Shown: positions 53,570 to 63,361, counted from the stretch's first letter. The stretch is DNA of 64,000 bases from JAJXSS01 sp964547135 (GCA_964547135.1 CAZJMK010000003.1:1-64000), one strand, 5' to 3'. Numbers and translations are program-made. Notes: generated from the letters alone by a model not told the origin.

Positions 53570-54949
53570 ATGCTCGCTGATTATCTGCGTTCGTTTTTGC
53601 CGAGGTCGCAACCCTGGATCACACGGCAAAGCTACGCGCATGAAATCATCACCGCTTCAACCTACCCCGTGGCCATGGCCCTGATCGAGGGCAGCGTCAT
53701 CGGCATTCTGGCGGCCAAGGCTTTTCATGTGACGCCGTTGCAGTTTGCCACACTCATGGCTGCGCCCAACTTCGCCAACCTCACCAGCGTTCTTTGGGCG
53801 CAATGGTCACGCGGCAAACCCAAGGTTGCCTTCCTCAATCGTCTGCAATATGTGCTGCTGCTGCTGGTGGCCGGGGTGGCCTTGCTACCCACCAGTCCGA
53901 CCGGGGCATGGTTGTTGACCCTGCAGGTGATCGTGATGCGTTGCCTCGTGGCCGGGGTGGTGACGTTGCGCAGTACCATTTGGCGACACAATTACCCGCG
54001 CCATGTGCGTGCCAGTGTCACCGGTCGCATCACGCTCATGCAAAGCCTGATCGTCGCCATTGCACCGCTGCTGGGTTACGGATTGCTGGACCTGTACCCG
54101 CAGGCGTTTCCCTACGTGTACCTGACCGGGGCCTTGATCGGCACCATCGGCGCCATCGCCTACGGCAAGGTACGTTTACGCGGCGAAAAAGAATTACTGG
54201 CCTTCGAACGTCGCTCCACCCAGCCCACGCCCCATGGCACACCCGCCCCCATCTACGAATTCGACCCCACACCGCAGCAGGAAACATTCTGGTACGTGTT
54301 GCGCCATGACCATCACTATCGTCGCTACATGCTCTGGCAGTTCATCTCCGGCGGCAGCAACATGATGGGCGAAACCATTCTGGTTTACATCGTGGCGGAC
54401 ATGACGCGACATCTGACCAGTGGTTATTTCGTGGCCATCGGTCTGACCACCGCCCTGCCCATGATCGTCAGCGTGCTGACGCTCTCCTTGTGGGCCAAAC
54501 AATTGGACCGTATGCACATCGCACGCTTTCGCGCCAGGCAATCGTGGTGGTGGATTGCCGACCAATTGACCAATTGGGTGAGTTTGTACTTCGGCTCACT
54601 CTGGCTGCTGGCTCTGGCACGGTGTATTCAAGGTGCGACAAGGGGTGCGGGCATGCTTGCCTGGAACCTGGGGCACAACGATTTTGCCAGTCGCAGGCTC
54701 GTGGCGGTGTACATGGGTATTCATGTCACGCTCACCGGTGTACGCGGGGCGATCGTGCCGTTTGTGGGCATGTGGTTGTATCAAGGCATGCCGGGGTTCA
54801 CCTTGCCCTGGGTCAACCTGTCAGTACCGGGCATTGATGGCATCCATGTGCATCTGTTTCTGCTCACCACACTGATGATGGTGATTTCCAACCGGGGTTT
54901 TAATCAGTTGGCGAAGGTGATGGAAAACAAACCCAAGTCGGATGCGTGA
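53570..54949 (+). CDS. MFS-type transporter
   Basis: A 459-residue membrane protein with about 11-12 hydrophobic segments arranged in two halves around a central cytoplasmic loop (LRGEKELLAFERRSTQPTPH). The pattern (AMALIEGSVIGILAAKAFHV, AWNLGHNDFASRRLVAVYMG, GVRGAIVPFVGMWLY) suits the major facilitator superfamily. No specificity motif is recognised. It is a single gene between a repeat region and purU. The substrate cannot be told. Confidence 0.78.
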   Translation: MLADYLRSFLPRSQPWITRQSYAHEIITASTYPVAMALIEGSVIGILAAKAFHVTPLQFATLMAAPNFANLTSVLWAQWSRGKPKVAFLNRLQYVLLLLVAGVALLPTSPTGAWLLTLQVIVMRCLVAGVVTLRSTIWRHNYPRHVRASVTGRITLMQSLIVAIAPLLGYGLLDLYPQAFPYVYLTGALIGTIGAIAYGKVRLRGEKELLAFERRSTQPTPHGTPAPIYEFDPTPQQETFWYVLRHDHHYRRYMLWQFISGGSNMMGETILVYIVADMTRHLTSGYFVAIGLTTALPMIVSVLTLSLWAKQLDRMHIARFRARQSWWWIADQLTNWVSLYFGSLWLLALARCIQGATRGAGMLAWNLGHNDFASRRLVAVYMGIHVTLTGVRGAIVPFVGMWLYQGMPGFTLPWVNLSVPGIDGIHVHLFLLTTLMMVISNRGFNQLAKVMENKPKSDA

Positions 54950-54964
54950 GATGTTGACTCGAGT

Positions 54965-55028
54965 GACGCCGAGGGCTTTGGCCCCGGTTTCATGTAAAAA
55001 AACATCCGGTGCACAAGGGCACGGCGTC
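54965..55028. repeat. GCCGAGGGC / GGGCACGGC inverted repeat
   Basis: GACGCCGAGGGCTTTGGCCCCGG and CAAGGGCACGGCGTC are the outer parts, with CCGG...AAAAAAACATCCGG inside. The family is shared with 27593-27668; half copies lie near 22119-22147 and 50769-50780. It could also end transcription of the MFS gene. Confidence 0.55.
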
Positions 55029-55065
55029 GGCCACTGGGCCACTATGTTTTCAGACGTAGGGTATT

Positions 55066-55977
55066 ATGTCGCCCATGATTAAAGCCATTGTCAGTGTTGT
55101 GGGGCGTGATCAGAAAGGCGTGGTCGCCAAGTTCGCCACGCGCATGGCTGAGCACGGCGTCAACATCGAAGACCTTCAGCAACAGGTCGTACACGGGCGG
55201 TTCATCATGGACATGCTCGTCGATCTGGCGGACCTGTCCGTGAGCCTGGATGAACTGATCACCGAACTGATCGCGCTGGGCAAAACCCTCGAAATGGAAG
55301 TGCGCGTCACCCTGCAACGGCGGTCACGCAAACGTGTGGCCCTTCTCGTCAGCAAGGAACGTCACTGCCTGGACCAGCTCATCGAAGACCATCGATTGGG
55401 TAAATTGCAGGGTGATTTGGTAGCAGTGCTGTCGAACCACCCGGACATGGAACCCATCGCCCGTGAAGCGGGGTTGCCCTACGACTGGCAACCGGCCAGT
55501 GGTGCGGTGAACAAAGAAGGTCAACCCGGTGACAAGGTGAAACACTTTGCCTGGCTGATGCAGAAACTGGCGCAGTTGAATGTCGATTTGGTAGTACTGG
55601 CCCGTTACATGCAGGTGCTGCCTGCTGAAATGGTGCAAAGCTATCGTGATCGCATCATCAACATTCACCCGTCCCTGCTGCCTTACTTTCCCGGCGCCAA
55701 TGCGTATGAACAGGCCTGGAAATCGGGCGTGCGCGTCTCCGGTTGCACGGCTCACTTTGTCACCGAAAACCTCGACGAAGGCCCGGTCGTTTTGCAGGAC
55801 GTGTTTCATATCGAGGTCGGCAAAGACACAGCCAACGATGTGAAGAAAAAAGGCCAGGCACTGGAAGCAGCGGTGCTGTCGCAGGCGGTGCAAATGTTTT
55901 TGGATGAAAAACTGCTGGTGGTCGATGGCAAGGTGGTTTTCCGTCCGGGCATTCAGCGGTTTTTGGAAAACCAGTAG
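55066..55977 (+). CDS. purU: Formyltetrahydrofolate deformylase
   Basis: Hydrolyses 10-formyl-THF to THF and formate, supplying formate for purine synthesis. 303 residues. An N-terminal ACT domain (IVSVVGRDQKGVVAKFATRMAE) is followed by the formyltransferase fold with NIHPSLLPYFPGANAYEQAW, SGCTAHFVTENLDEGPV and VLSNHPDME. This domain order and length fit PurU rather than PurN. ATG at 55066 or 55075 could be the start. No pur genes are adjacent. Confidence 0.95.
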   Translation: MSPMIKAIVSVVGRDQKGVVAKFATRMAEHGVNIEDLQQQVVHGRFIMDMLVDLADLSVSLDELITELIALGKTLEMEVRVTLQRRSRKRVALLVSKERHCLDQLIEDHRLGKLQGDLVAVLSNHPDMEPIAREAGLPYDWQPASGAVNKEGQPGDKVKHFAWLMQKLAQLNVDLVVLARYMQVLPAEMVQSYRDRIINIHPSLLPYFPGANAYEQAWKSGVRVSGCTAHFVTENLDEGPVVLQDVFHIEVGKDTANDVKKKGQALEAAVLSQAVQMFLDEKLLVVDGKVVFRPGIQRFLENQ

Positions 55978-56059
55978 AAACACACTCATAAAAGAGTGTC
56001 ACACAGCGTACCGAATTGTACTGCGTGCCGATTCCGTACACTCGACCACTCCATCACTG

Positions 56060-57229
56060 CTATTCAAACAACAACCCCTGTCCGTCCAACTGCGGGCGAC
56101 GAAATGCACCGTGATTCAAATGCGGCATGGGTTGATCAAGCCCATACTTGCGGGCAAACACCTTGAACACCTGACCCACCTGCTGAGCCACGCGACCCTT
56201 GCCCCGTGCCCGCCAGGCTGCATCTGCATCGTACAACCTGCCCCCGTACACCTCACGCAGCAAATTCAGCGCATGCTCCGCCCGTTGCGGAAAGTGCCTG
56301 CGTAACCAATCTTCGTACAACTCCTTCAACTGCCAGGGCAAACGCATCAACATGTACCCCGCCCGCACCGCCCCCGCCTCAGCCACCGCCTTGAGTATGG
56401 CAGGCAGTTCATGGTCCGTCAGCCCCGGTATCACCGGCGCGATATTCACATTCACCGGCAAGCCGGCCTTGCTCAGTGCAGCGACCAATTCCAACCGATC
56501 ACGCGGCGAACTGGCACGCGGTTCCGACAACGATGCAAAACGATTGTCCAACGTGGTGATCGTCACCGTCACCGCCAAACACTGGTGCCGATGCAACTCA
56601 ATCAGATAGTCAAGGTCGCGCAGCAGCAACTTGCTTTTGGTGATGATCGATACCGGTTGCCGACACTCGGCCAGTACCGCCAGGCATTGCCGACTGATCT
56701 GCAATTCGGCCTCGATGGGTTGCCAGCAATCGGTGATACCCGACATGATGATCGTTGCCGCCTGCCAGCGCGGGTGCGCCAGTTCACGACGAAGCATGTT
56801 GGCAGCGTCGTACTTGGCCATGAGTTTGGTTTCGAAGTCGATGCCGCAGGAGTAGCCCAAATATTCGTGATAGGTACGTGCGTAACAATAAATGCAGCCA
56901 TGCGCACAACCACGATAGGGGTTGAGCGTCCAATCGAAGCCGACCAGTTCGCTCTGCACTTCATTGATGATGGTTTTGGCTTGATCGGGCAGCACCTGCG
57001 TGGGCAACTGAGCCGGGGGCTGGTCGTCGGCTTCCGTGGCACGATGGTCCAGGTATTCGCCCAACACATGCAGCCGAACGGTTTCAAATCGATTGCCGGG
57101 GTTGAGTCCCGCGCCACGCCCTTTGCCTGCGAACAAACCATCCTCACGGGGCTTCAATTGCAACGGCGCATCGACATACTCGCCGACCTGAGCTTTGCCT
57201 TTGCGGTTGTCGTAGCGCTTGCGTGCCAT
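56060..57229 (-). CDS. PA0069-family radical SAM protein
   Basis: A 389-residue radical SAM protein. The cluster motif CAHGCIYCYARTYHEYLG is near residue 105. NPYRGCAHGC and SGITDCWQPIEAEL, with later NIAPVIPGLTDHELP, are characteristic of the PA0069/Rv2578c-type group, related to spore photoproduct lyase. Its reaction is unknown. The start at 57229 (MARKRYDNRKG) is ATG; a TTG lies 9 bases upstream. Convergent with purU, with a shared GTGTCACACAGCGTACCG repeat unit (55995-56012) between. Confidence 0.85.
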   Translation of the reverse strand: MARKRYDNRKGKAQVGEYVDAPLQLKPREDGLFAGKGRGAGLNPGNRFETVRLHVLGEYLDHRATEADDQPPAQLPTQVLPDQAKTIINEVQSELVGFDWTLNPYRGCAHGCIYCYARTYHEYLGYSCGIDFETKLMAKYDAANMLRRELAHPRWQAATIIMSGITDCWQPIEAELQISRQCLAVLAECRQPVSIITKSKLLLRDLDYLIELHRHQCLAVTVTITTLDNRFASLSEPRASSPRDRLELVAALSKAGLPVNVNIAPVIPGLTDHELPAILKAVAEAGAVRAGYMLMRLPWQLKELYEDWLRRHFPQRAEHALNLLREVYGGRLYDADAAWRARGKGRVAQQVGQVFKVFARKYGLDQPMPHLNHGAFRRPQLDGQGLLFE

Positions 57230-57271
57230 ACCAAACAATATGCGAACAAACGTGTGAATTCAAAAAGAAAA

Positions 57272-57451
57272 TTTCACCACAGAGACACCGAGGCACCGAG
57301 AAGAATATGAACCTTTCATAAACCGGTAAACCGCCGAATCACTTGTTTACGGGCTTTTTTTACTTGCTTGTTTTTTTTGTTTTTGATTCTTTTTGCTTCA
57401 TTCTGAATCATATTTCTTCTCTGCTCTGTGTCTCTGTGCCTCGGTGGTGAA
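57272..57451. repeat. TTCACCACAGAGACAC inverted-repeat element
   Basis: TTCACCACAGAGACACCGAGG at the left and CTCTGTGCCTCGGTGGTGAA at the right are inverted copies of about 30 bp around a T-rich core (57340-57400). Non-coding, MITE-like. It lies in the divergent region upstream of the SulP gene. Confidence 0.65.
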
Positions 57452-57525
57452 TGCTTTCAGGCGTTGCGGTACAAATCACGATCACTTCCGTCGTCATCGG
57501 GGGTGATGCTATCATCGCCGCCAAC

Positions 57526-59304
57526 ATGTCCAACCCGCTTACCAAGCCGACGGAACTGATTGCGCCGTTTCTGCACGACCTTCAGCGTTACGACCGTCGC
57601 CTGTTTCGAGCCGACCTGGTGGCCGGGGCCAGCGTGGCCATGGTGGCGTTACCGCAAAGCATGGCTTACGCCATGATCGCCAAGGTTCCGCCGGTGTACG
57701 GCATTTACGCCGCCATCGTGCAGGGTCTGATCGCCGCCTTATTCACCAGCAGCAGTCATCTGTCCACCGGCCCGGTCAATGCCATGAGTCTGCTCATCGG
57801 CTCGGTCATCGGCACCATGGCGCTGTCCGCCGAGGAACGTGTGCCCTTTGCCATTCTGCTCACCTTTCTGGTCGGCACGATTCAAATCGGCTGTTACCTT
57901 TTGAAAATCGGCACACTGGTGCGATACATCAGTCATGAAGTGATTGTCGGCTTCACCGCCGGGGCCGGCATTTTGATAGCCGTGCAACAAATCCCGCATT
58001 TTTTGGGCGTGCGCACCGCGGGGGTCATCAGCACTCTGCCCGGCGAATTGCTCCCCGCACTTGAAAAGGTGTATCACAAACTCGGCGATGCCAACACCAG
58101 TGCCATCATGATCGGCTTATCCACCATGGCCCTGGTTCTCATCGGGCGACGCATTTCCAAATTCATTCCCGGCCCGTTATTGGCGGTGATATTCAGTGCC
58201 GCTCTGGTCGCACTGATGGGTTGGCACAGTGAACATTTGCCCGTCGTCGGCCCGATCGCCCGTGAACTGCCTTCCTTCACCGTCCCGGAACTCACAAGCC
58301 CCGAAATGCGCACGCTCATGACCGCAGCCGTGGCCATTGCGCTGGTGGGCGTGTTGGAAGCGTATTCGATCGCCCGTGCCATTGCGGTACACACCGGCGA
58401 AAACATCGAGCCGGACCGTGAATTTTTAACCCAGGGCGCCGCCAACTTCACCTCCAGTTTTTTTCAGTGCATTCCCGGTTCCGGCAGCCTGTCACGCACC
58501 GCATTCAATTTTCAGGCTGGGGCACGCACACGACTTTCCGGCATGTATTGCAGTCTGATCGTCGCCGCCATATTTTTGCTGTTGGCCGACTATGCACGAC
58601 ATATTCCGCTGGCCTGTCTGGCGGCCATCCTTTTCATCATCGCCTACGGCCTGATCGACTGGCGGCACATCATCCGCGTCGCCAAGTCCAGTCGTTCCGA
58701 CTTTGCCGTCTGCATGGTGACGCTGGTTTGCTGTCTGCTCATTCCGTTGGAGTTCGCCATTTTTGTCGGAGTGCTGCTCAACATTGCTGCCTACCTCCGC
58801 CGCACCAGCACCGTCCACATTGCCGAAATGGTCACCGATGACAAGGGGACCATCATCGAACGCCCCCTCATCGATGCCGAGGGCAATAAGTCCGTCGTGG
58901 TATTACAGGTCGAAGGCAATTTGTTTTTCGGCGTGGCGGATGAACTGCGTGAACGATTGACAGCCGTGGCTCAAAGCGGCGCCAAGGTGATTGTGCTTCG
59001 CCTCAAACGCGCCCACAGCATCGATGCCACGATTCTGCACGAACTCGAACAATTCGCCCGCATGATGCAAAGCACTGATCGCCACGTGCTGCTCTGCGGC
59101 ATTCGCCCCGACCTGATGCAGCGCATGTCCACCTATGGCCTGCTCGACACCCTCGGCTCACAAAATGTCTTTCCAGCCGCCACGGGCATTTTCACCAGCA
59201 TGAAAAACGCCCTGACCCGCGCCCGTAGCCTCGTCGGCGCCTCCATCGACACCACCGGCCTGGACATGGCCGACGAACTGGGCAATTGGTATTACCAGAT
59301 ATAG
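57526..59304 (+). CDS. SulP-family sulfate/anion transporter
   Basis: A 592-residue membrane transporter. Motifs: GASVAMVALPQSMAYAMIAK, PPVYGIYAAIVQGLIAAL, STGPVNAMSLLIGS, FLTQGAANFTSSFFQCIPGSGS, and a C-terminal STAS domain (VVVLQVEGNLFFGVADELRE...RAHSIDATILHEL). Sulfate, bicarbonate or another anion may be carried; the sequence does not tell. The frame is open to 57451, but ATG 57526 (MSNPLTKP) gives the family start. Its stop is followed by the GCAATTCGCGTAATTA repeat end. No sulfur genes are adjacent. Confidence 0.93.
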   Translation: MSNPLTKPTELIAPFLHDLQRYDRRLFRADLVAGASVAMVALPQSMAYAMIAKVPPVYGIYAAIVQGLIAALFTSSSHLSTGPVNAMSLLIGSVIGTMALSAEERVPFAILLTFLVGTIQIGCYLLKIGTLVRYISHEVIVGFTAGAGILIAVQQIPHFLGVRTAGVISTLPGELLPALEKVYHKLGDANTSAIMIGLSTMALVLIGRRISKFIPGPLLAVIFSAALVALMGWHSEHLPVVGPIARELPSFTVPELTSPEMRTLMTAAVAIALVGVLEAYSIARAIAVHTGENIEPDREFLTQGAANFTSSFFQCIPGSGSLSRTAFNFQAGARTRLSGMYCSLIVAAIFLLLADYARHIPLACLAAILFIIAYGLIDWRHIIRVAKSSRSDFAVCMVTLVCCLLIPLEFAIFVGVLLNIAAYLRRTSTVHIAEMVTDDKGTIIERPLIDAEGNKSVVVLQVEGNLFFGVADELRERLTAVAQSGAKVIVLRLKRAHSIDATILHELEQFARMMQSTDRHVLLCGIRPDLMQRMSTYGLLDTLGSQNVFPAATGIFTSMKNALTRARSLVGASIDTTGLDMADELGNWYYQI

Positions 59305-59761
59305 AGCAATTCGCGTAATTATTTGACCATAGAGCGGTTTCAGTTCGAGTGTAGCGTCTTGCGCCCCCTCTCCCTCCGGGAGAGGGTGGCCGAGTCCCCC
59401 CCGGGGGCGAGGTCGGGTGAGGGCGTGCTTGGTATTTGATACCACTTTGATGTCAAACGTATCGTTTTATCGATACTCATGTCGGGTCGGATTTGAAATG
59501 GTCAACATCGATGCGGGACTCAGAGCCGCAAGTGGTAACGAGCGGCGTGTTTGAAGAACCACTCGCTTCCGCTCGTGGCTCTGAATAACACCGACGATCA
59601 ATCGCGGCACTAACGACCGAATACGGTTCCGTCCCTTGACCATTTGGCCATTTGAGCACCTCGTCGAATACCCGATCCCTCGCGGCCAAGCCGCTCGTAT
59701 TCGCCTTGGTTTTGAATATTCGAAATCCGAAATTCATATCACTCGACCACTTCGCTTTAAC
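59305..59761. repeat. Repeat-rich intergenic region
   Basis: No gene. In order: GCAATTCGCGTAATTA (59307-59322), a CCCTCTCCC arm (59364-59425), the CAGAGCCGCAAGTGGTAACG palindrome (59518-59585), CAATCGCGGCACTAACGACC (about 59600-59620), CTTGACCATTTGGCC (59635-59650), TTCGAAATCCGAAATTC (about 59716-59734) and CACTCGACCACTTCG (59741-59755). It separates the convergent SulP gene and secretion operon. Confidence 0.6.
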
Positions 59762-60391
59762 TCACTCCCCCAACCTTGCCAGTTGCTCACGTGCCCAGCT
59801 CGCCCACTCCGGTCGGCTGTCCTTTTCCACCACCACCGTCAGCAACCTTCGCACTTCATCGCCCTTGTCGCCCCGACGCACCAAGGCTCGCGCCAAATTC
59901 GCCTGATAGCTCACGTTCTCTCCATCCAACCCGACTGCTTTGCGATATTCCTCCACCGCGCGGTCCAGTTCCCCCGCCTGTTCATACACCATCCCCAAAT
60001 TGTTCCAAGGCTCGGCCTGTCGGGGCATCAACTTCTTGGCAAACTCAAATTCCCATGCTGCTGCGTACCAATCCTTTTTCTTGAAATACACCTTCCCCAA
60101 ATTGTTGTGAGCCGGGCCGAAATCGACATCCGCCTCCAGCGATTCCTTGAACGCCTTTTCCGCTTGTTCCAGGTCGCCGGCATCCAAATGTTTCAAACCC
60201 TGCGCATGCCACCGCCGGGCTGACTCCGTGTCACGCAACGGTGCCGCACTGATCGTGCGATAGTTGCCCGTCGGGTTGTCAACGTCACCAACCCCTGTCC
60301 GAGTTTTGCTTGAAGCGCAACCACCCAACACACTCAGCCCGACGATCAGCCCGAAAATCATTCGCACGCTTACACGCATAATCGTTCTCAT
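59762..60391 (-). CDS. TPR lipoprotein of the secretion operon
   Basis: A 209-residue lipoprotein. The signal peptide ends in SVLGGC (lipobox); about three tetratricopeptide repeats follow (AEKAFKESLEADVDFGPAHNNLGKVYFKKKDW, AWEFEFAKKLMPRQAEPWNNLGMVYEQ, AVEEYRKAVGLDGENVSYQANL). TPR lipoproteins can act as pilotins or assembly factors; here that is inferred from position at the end of a type II secretion operon. ATG at 60391 shares its A with the TGA of the upstream gene (TGATG), so translation is coupled. Confidence 0.82.
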   Translation of the reverse strand: MRTIMRVSVRMIFGLIVGLSVLGGCASSKTRTGVGDVDNPTGNYRTISAAPLRDTESARRWHAQGLKHLDAGDLEQAEKAFKESLEADVDFGPAHNNLGKVYFKKKDWYAAAWEFEFAKKLMPRQAEPWNNLGMVYEQAGELDRAVEEYRKAVGLDGENVSYQANLARALVRRGDKGDEVRRLLTVVVEKDSRPEWASWAREQLARLGE

Positions 60392-61008
60392 CAACCCGGT
60401 GTTCGCCCTTCACGCTGTCCCCTGCTGATCGGTGCGTACAACAAATACACCACCGTCACCTGCACATCCCACGTTTTTTCATCCGCCTCGCCACGCGGTG
60501 TCCGCAACCGCAAATCACGCACACTCAGCCCCGTCTCGCTGGTCAAATGATAAAGCATCGTTACTACCTGCGTCAGCGTCGCCCCACGCAACGACAAAGC
60601 CGTCGGCTTTTGCACATACGGCGTATTCCCCGCCCGACGACCCGGTTGTGGTGCCACGCTTTCCAACGCCGACGACGACAGCCCTGCCTTCTGCATCGCC
60701 GCTTCAATCCGCTGACCCAGTTCCTGCACCCCCATGTCCTGCACCGCAGCCACCCTCGGCTGAGCCTGCAACCTTGCAATTTCCTCCGCCGCCGCCTGAC
60801 ACACCGCCAAATCCTGCGCCATCACTTGCGCCTGCCGTCGTTGACCCGTCATCCATGAAAAGTTCCACCATACCGCCCCCGCCAGTATCATCACCAATAA
60901 ACCCAACAACCATTGCTGCCGCCTCAACGCCCCCGCCGATGTTGTTGTACGGGTTGCTTCCGCAACACCCGCGACTCGCTTCCACCGCAACCATGATGTA
61001 ATACTCAT
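60391..61008 (-). CDS. PilO/GspM-like secretion protein
   Basis: A 205-residue inner-membrane protein: a short cytoplasmic N-terminus, one transmembrane segment (LLGLLVMILAGAVWWNF), a coiled-coil region, and a C-terminal ferredoxin-like domain (ALSLRGATLTQVVTMLYHLTSETGLSVRDLRL). This layout is shared by PilO and GspM, which brace the assembly platform. It overlaps the GspL-like gene by four bases (ATGA). The sequence cannot tell PilO from GspM. Confidence 0.75.
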   Translation of the reverse strand: MSITSWLRWKRVAGVAEATRTTTSAGALRRQQWLLGLLVMILAGAVWWNFSWMTGQRRQAQVMAQDLAVCQAAAEEIARLQAQPRVAAVQDMGVQELGQRIEAAMQKAGLSSSALESVAPQPGRRAGNTPYVQKPTALSLRGATLTQVVTMLYHLTSETGLSVRDLRLRTPRGEADEKTWDVQVTVVYLLYAPISRGQREGRTPG

Positions 61009-62459
61009 CGCTCACCCCGCTCGCGCACCGCGACGCTCACCTTGGGTTTGGCTGTGAAACTGAAACCTACCCCCTGTTCACGCAGCACCTGTGTCCGAGG
61101 CGGTTCCACCTCATACCAGCCTGTCTGTCGAATAACCGTCGCCAATCGTTCCGCATCGCTGTGACTGCGGGCCTCGCCATCCAAGCGCACCACGCCCGAC
61201 TCGATGCTCATCTCCAAAACGCGCACCCGTAAATCCCTCGGCACACTTCCGAGTACCTGCTGCCAATGCACCAAGGCATGATCAACCGCACCCTCCTGCA
61301 AACCCGTTTCCGCCTGCCCGCTCAAACCCGCCAATTTGCGCTGTTCACTCACCAATCGCCCGCGAATGTTGCCCACCGGCACACGCTGCCCCGGCAACGC
61401 CTCCTTGAAAACCTCCGCCTGGGCCTGCAATGATTCACGCACCTGTCCCTGATACAGCCGACCACGCCACTGCATCACCACGCTGACACTCACCAAAAGC
61501 ACCATCGCCGCTGCTGCCAGCATCATCCACGACCGCTGATACGCGCCCTGATGATCCGGTGCTGCCAGCGCATCACGTCGTAAATCAATGATTGGCTGCA
61601 CGGAACCGTTGATGATTTTTTCCGCCTGCAAACAAGCCGCATCCATCAGCCCGGTAGCCGACAAATCCAATATCCGTTGACGTTGTGAAACTGTTGGTGA
61701 ACCGATTCCTTCCAGCCATGATTTATTCACTGGCCCTAACAGCACGACCACCGGTTGCTTGTCGGTTGAAGTTTTTGCTTCCTCATCACGCATCGCTTGT
61801 TCAACACACGCCTTCGCCGCCGCATGGTCCGTCGCCAACCATGACCATGCCACCACCCGCCCCTCACGCAAACTCAGCCAGTCATAACCGACCTGATTGT
61901 GATCACTCTGTATTGGTGTTGCACCGTTACCACCATCGGTGCGTTCATCGTCATTGTTCGCCGGCGTTGCCATCAGCAGCCCGGTCAACTGCGGGTGTTC
62001 CTCCAATACATGCCCCGCCGCCAGCAAGGTCATCGGCACGACATGTCGCACCGACACGCCCGCCTTTTCCAAAGCCTCGATCATCGGTTGCAGCGTCACC
62101 GTTTCACACGCCACACCCAGTGCCTGCGTCTCGTCGATTTCCACAAAATCAACCACCACCTCTTCCGCTGACACCGGCAAATGTTCCTCCAACCCATACA
62201 CCATCGCCTGCCGTCGCCCCGATCGTGGCAACCCGCTCGTATCCACCTTCGCACACAAACACATCGACGACGGCACCGCCAGCACCATCGGCTGATCGAC
62301 GTACCCCTTCGCAACCAACGCTTCTTTCACCTTCCCCGCACGCACTTCCACCGCTTCACTTTCCACCCATGTCACCACCTCCGCGCAATACGTACCCTCA
62401 CGCTGGGCAAGCACCCGTGCATGATTCGCTTCCAACAAAATGAGTATCACTTCACTCAT
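61005..62459 (-). CDS. GspL-like (PilM-PilN-type) secretion protein
   Basis: A 484-residue protein with an N-terminal actin/PilM-like cytoplasmic domain (MVLAVPSSMCLCAKVDTSGL, VYGLEEHLPVSAEEVVVDFV), a transmembrane segment near residue 325 (MMLAAAAMVLLVSVSVVMQW), and a C-terminal periplasmic PilN/GspL-like domain (VLEMSIESGVVRLDGEA). In type II secretion GspL links the GspE ATPase to the inner membrane platform, which makes it a probable partner of the FHA-fused ATPase at 2670-4790. The start has no strong ribosome binding site in the preceding 20 bases. Confidence 0.8.
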   Translation of the reverse strand: MSEVILILLEANHARVLAQREGTYCAEVVTWVESEAVEVRAGKVKEALVAKGYVDQPMVLAVPSSMCLCAKVDTSGLPRSGRRQAMVYGLEEHLPVSAEEVVVDFVEIDETQALGVACETVTLQPMIEALEKAGVSVRHVVPMTLLAAGHVLEEHPQLTGLLMATPANNDDERTDGGNGATPIQSDHNQVGYDWLSLREGRVVAWSWLATDHAAAKACVEQAMRDEEAKTSTDKQPVVVLLGPVNKSWLEGIGSPTVSQRQRILDLSATGLMDAACLQAEKIINGSVQPIIDLRRDALAAPDHQGAYQRSWMMLAAAAMVLLVSVSVVMQWRGRLYQGQVRESLQAQAEVFKEALPGQRVPVGNIRGRLVSEQRKLAGLSGQAETGLQEGAVDHALVHWQQVLGSVPRDLRVRVLEMSIESGVVRLDGEARSHSDAERLATVIRQTGWYEVEPPRTQVLREQGVGFSFTAKPKVSVAVRERGER

Positions 62460-62491
62460 GGCTGCATTCCATAATCGCTCTTTTATCAGAG

Positions 62492-62510
62492 CCGGGGCGT
62501 GTCGCCCCGG
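62492..62510 (-). promoter_or_regulatory. Hairpin within the secretion operon
   Basis: CCGGGGCG (62492-62499), TGT loop and CGCCCCGG (62503-62510) form an 8-bp perfect stem between the GspC-like and GspL-like genes. No T-run follows, so it is more likely an mRNA stability or processing hairpin than a terminator. Confidence 0.4.
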
Positions 62511-62557
62511 TGTGAATCATCTCACGCTTACTCCGCGAGCAACGCCATGACCGTGTG

Positions 62558-63361
62558 TCATCCTGGGTTGTTGGCTGCATTGTTGTCATCGGGTTGGTTT
62601 ATCATCATCGGTTGCGTCGGCTTTGCGCCTTGCTGCGGCGAACTGGTTCCGTCCTGATTCGCCGAAGTTGCGCTGTTGCCACCTGCTTTCTGCATGGCCC
62701 GTTTTGCCCTGATTTCATCCAATCGCTTCTGCACCTCCGGCGGCAACGGCCTGCGTGTCGTGCCCACACTCGTTCCCACCGTCGCACCACCCGTTGTCAT
62801 CGCATTCCCAGCGCCGCCTGCCGACATCGCCGACAAACCCTCCGTTTGCATCGGCACCATCAACGTTTGCGTCACCCCGCCAAACACCACCACTGCGCGA
62901 TCAACCTCCACCTTCGTCACTTTCACCTTGCCTCCCGAATCGTCCACCATCTGCCCCACCGGGCACACTTCCACCGACCCATCCGGTTTTTGAAAAAGCG
63001 CCATCGAATGCCCCGGCTCAACCACCACCCCGACCAATTTCAAACTCATCGCTCGCCCCGTCCCGTCACCAGCCATGAACTCCTCATCCGCTGCGTCCCC
63101 AAACACCGGTCGCCGCCAGTTGTAATTCGCCAACTTCTGCAACCCCGCAAGGTCCGCCTTTGGGTTCACGTTTGCTGACCCCTGGTTTGTCGCACCCGCC
63201 GCAGCCGTCGCCGTTGGTACCACCGCACCCGATTTCCCCGGTTCCGCCTCCATCGTTTTCACGGGCAACAATAAACCCAGCAACAGCACCAACCCCGCCG
63301 CCATGATCAATATGATCGTGCTGCGTTTCATCCATCGCTGTTGTTGCTGCCTGCTCATCAT
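62558..63361 (-). CDS. GspC-like inner-membrane protein
   Basis: A 267-residue protein: short basic N-terminus, one transmembrane segment (IILIMAAGLVLLLGLLLPV), a periplasmic region with SLKLVGVVVEPGHSMALFQK and KVTKVEVDRAVVVFGGVTQTLMV, which matches the GspC HR domain pattern, and a long Gln/Asn/Pro-rich tail (about 195-267). GspC links the inner platform to the GspD secretin. ATG at 63361 overlaps the stop of gspK (TGATG); ATGs at 63358 and 63367 are also in frame. Confidence 0.7.
   Translation of the reverse strand: MMSRQQQQRWMKRSTIILIMAAGLVLLLGLLLPVKTMEAEPGKSGAVVPTATAAAGATNQGSANVNPKADLAGLQKLANYNWRRPVFGDAADEEFMAGDGTGRAMSLKLVGVVVEPGHSMALFQKPDGSVEVCPVGQMVDDSGGKVKVTKVEVDRAVVVFGGVTQTLMVPMQTEGLSAMSAGGAGNAMTTGGATVGTSVGTTRRPLPPEVQKRLDEIRAKRAMQKAGGNSATSANQDGTSSPQQGAKPTQPMMINQPDDNNAANNPG

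Noticed and set aside
61685..62443. Long plus-strand open frame (252 codons), Pro/His-rich
   Set aside because: Antisense to the GspL-like gene; composition is typical of a shadow of a GC-rich gene.
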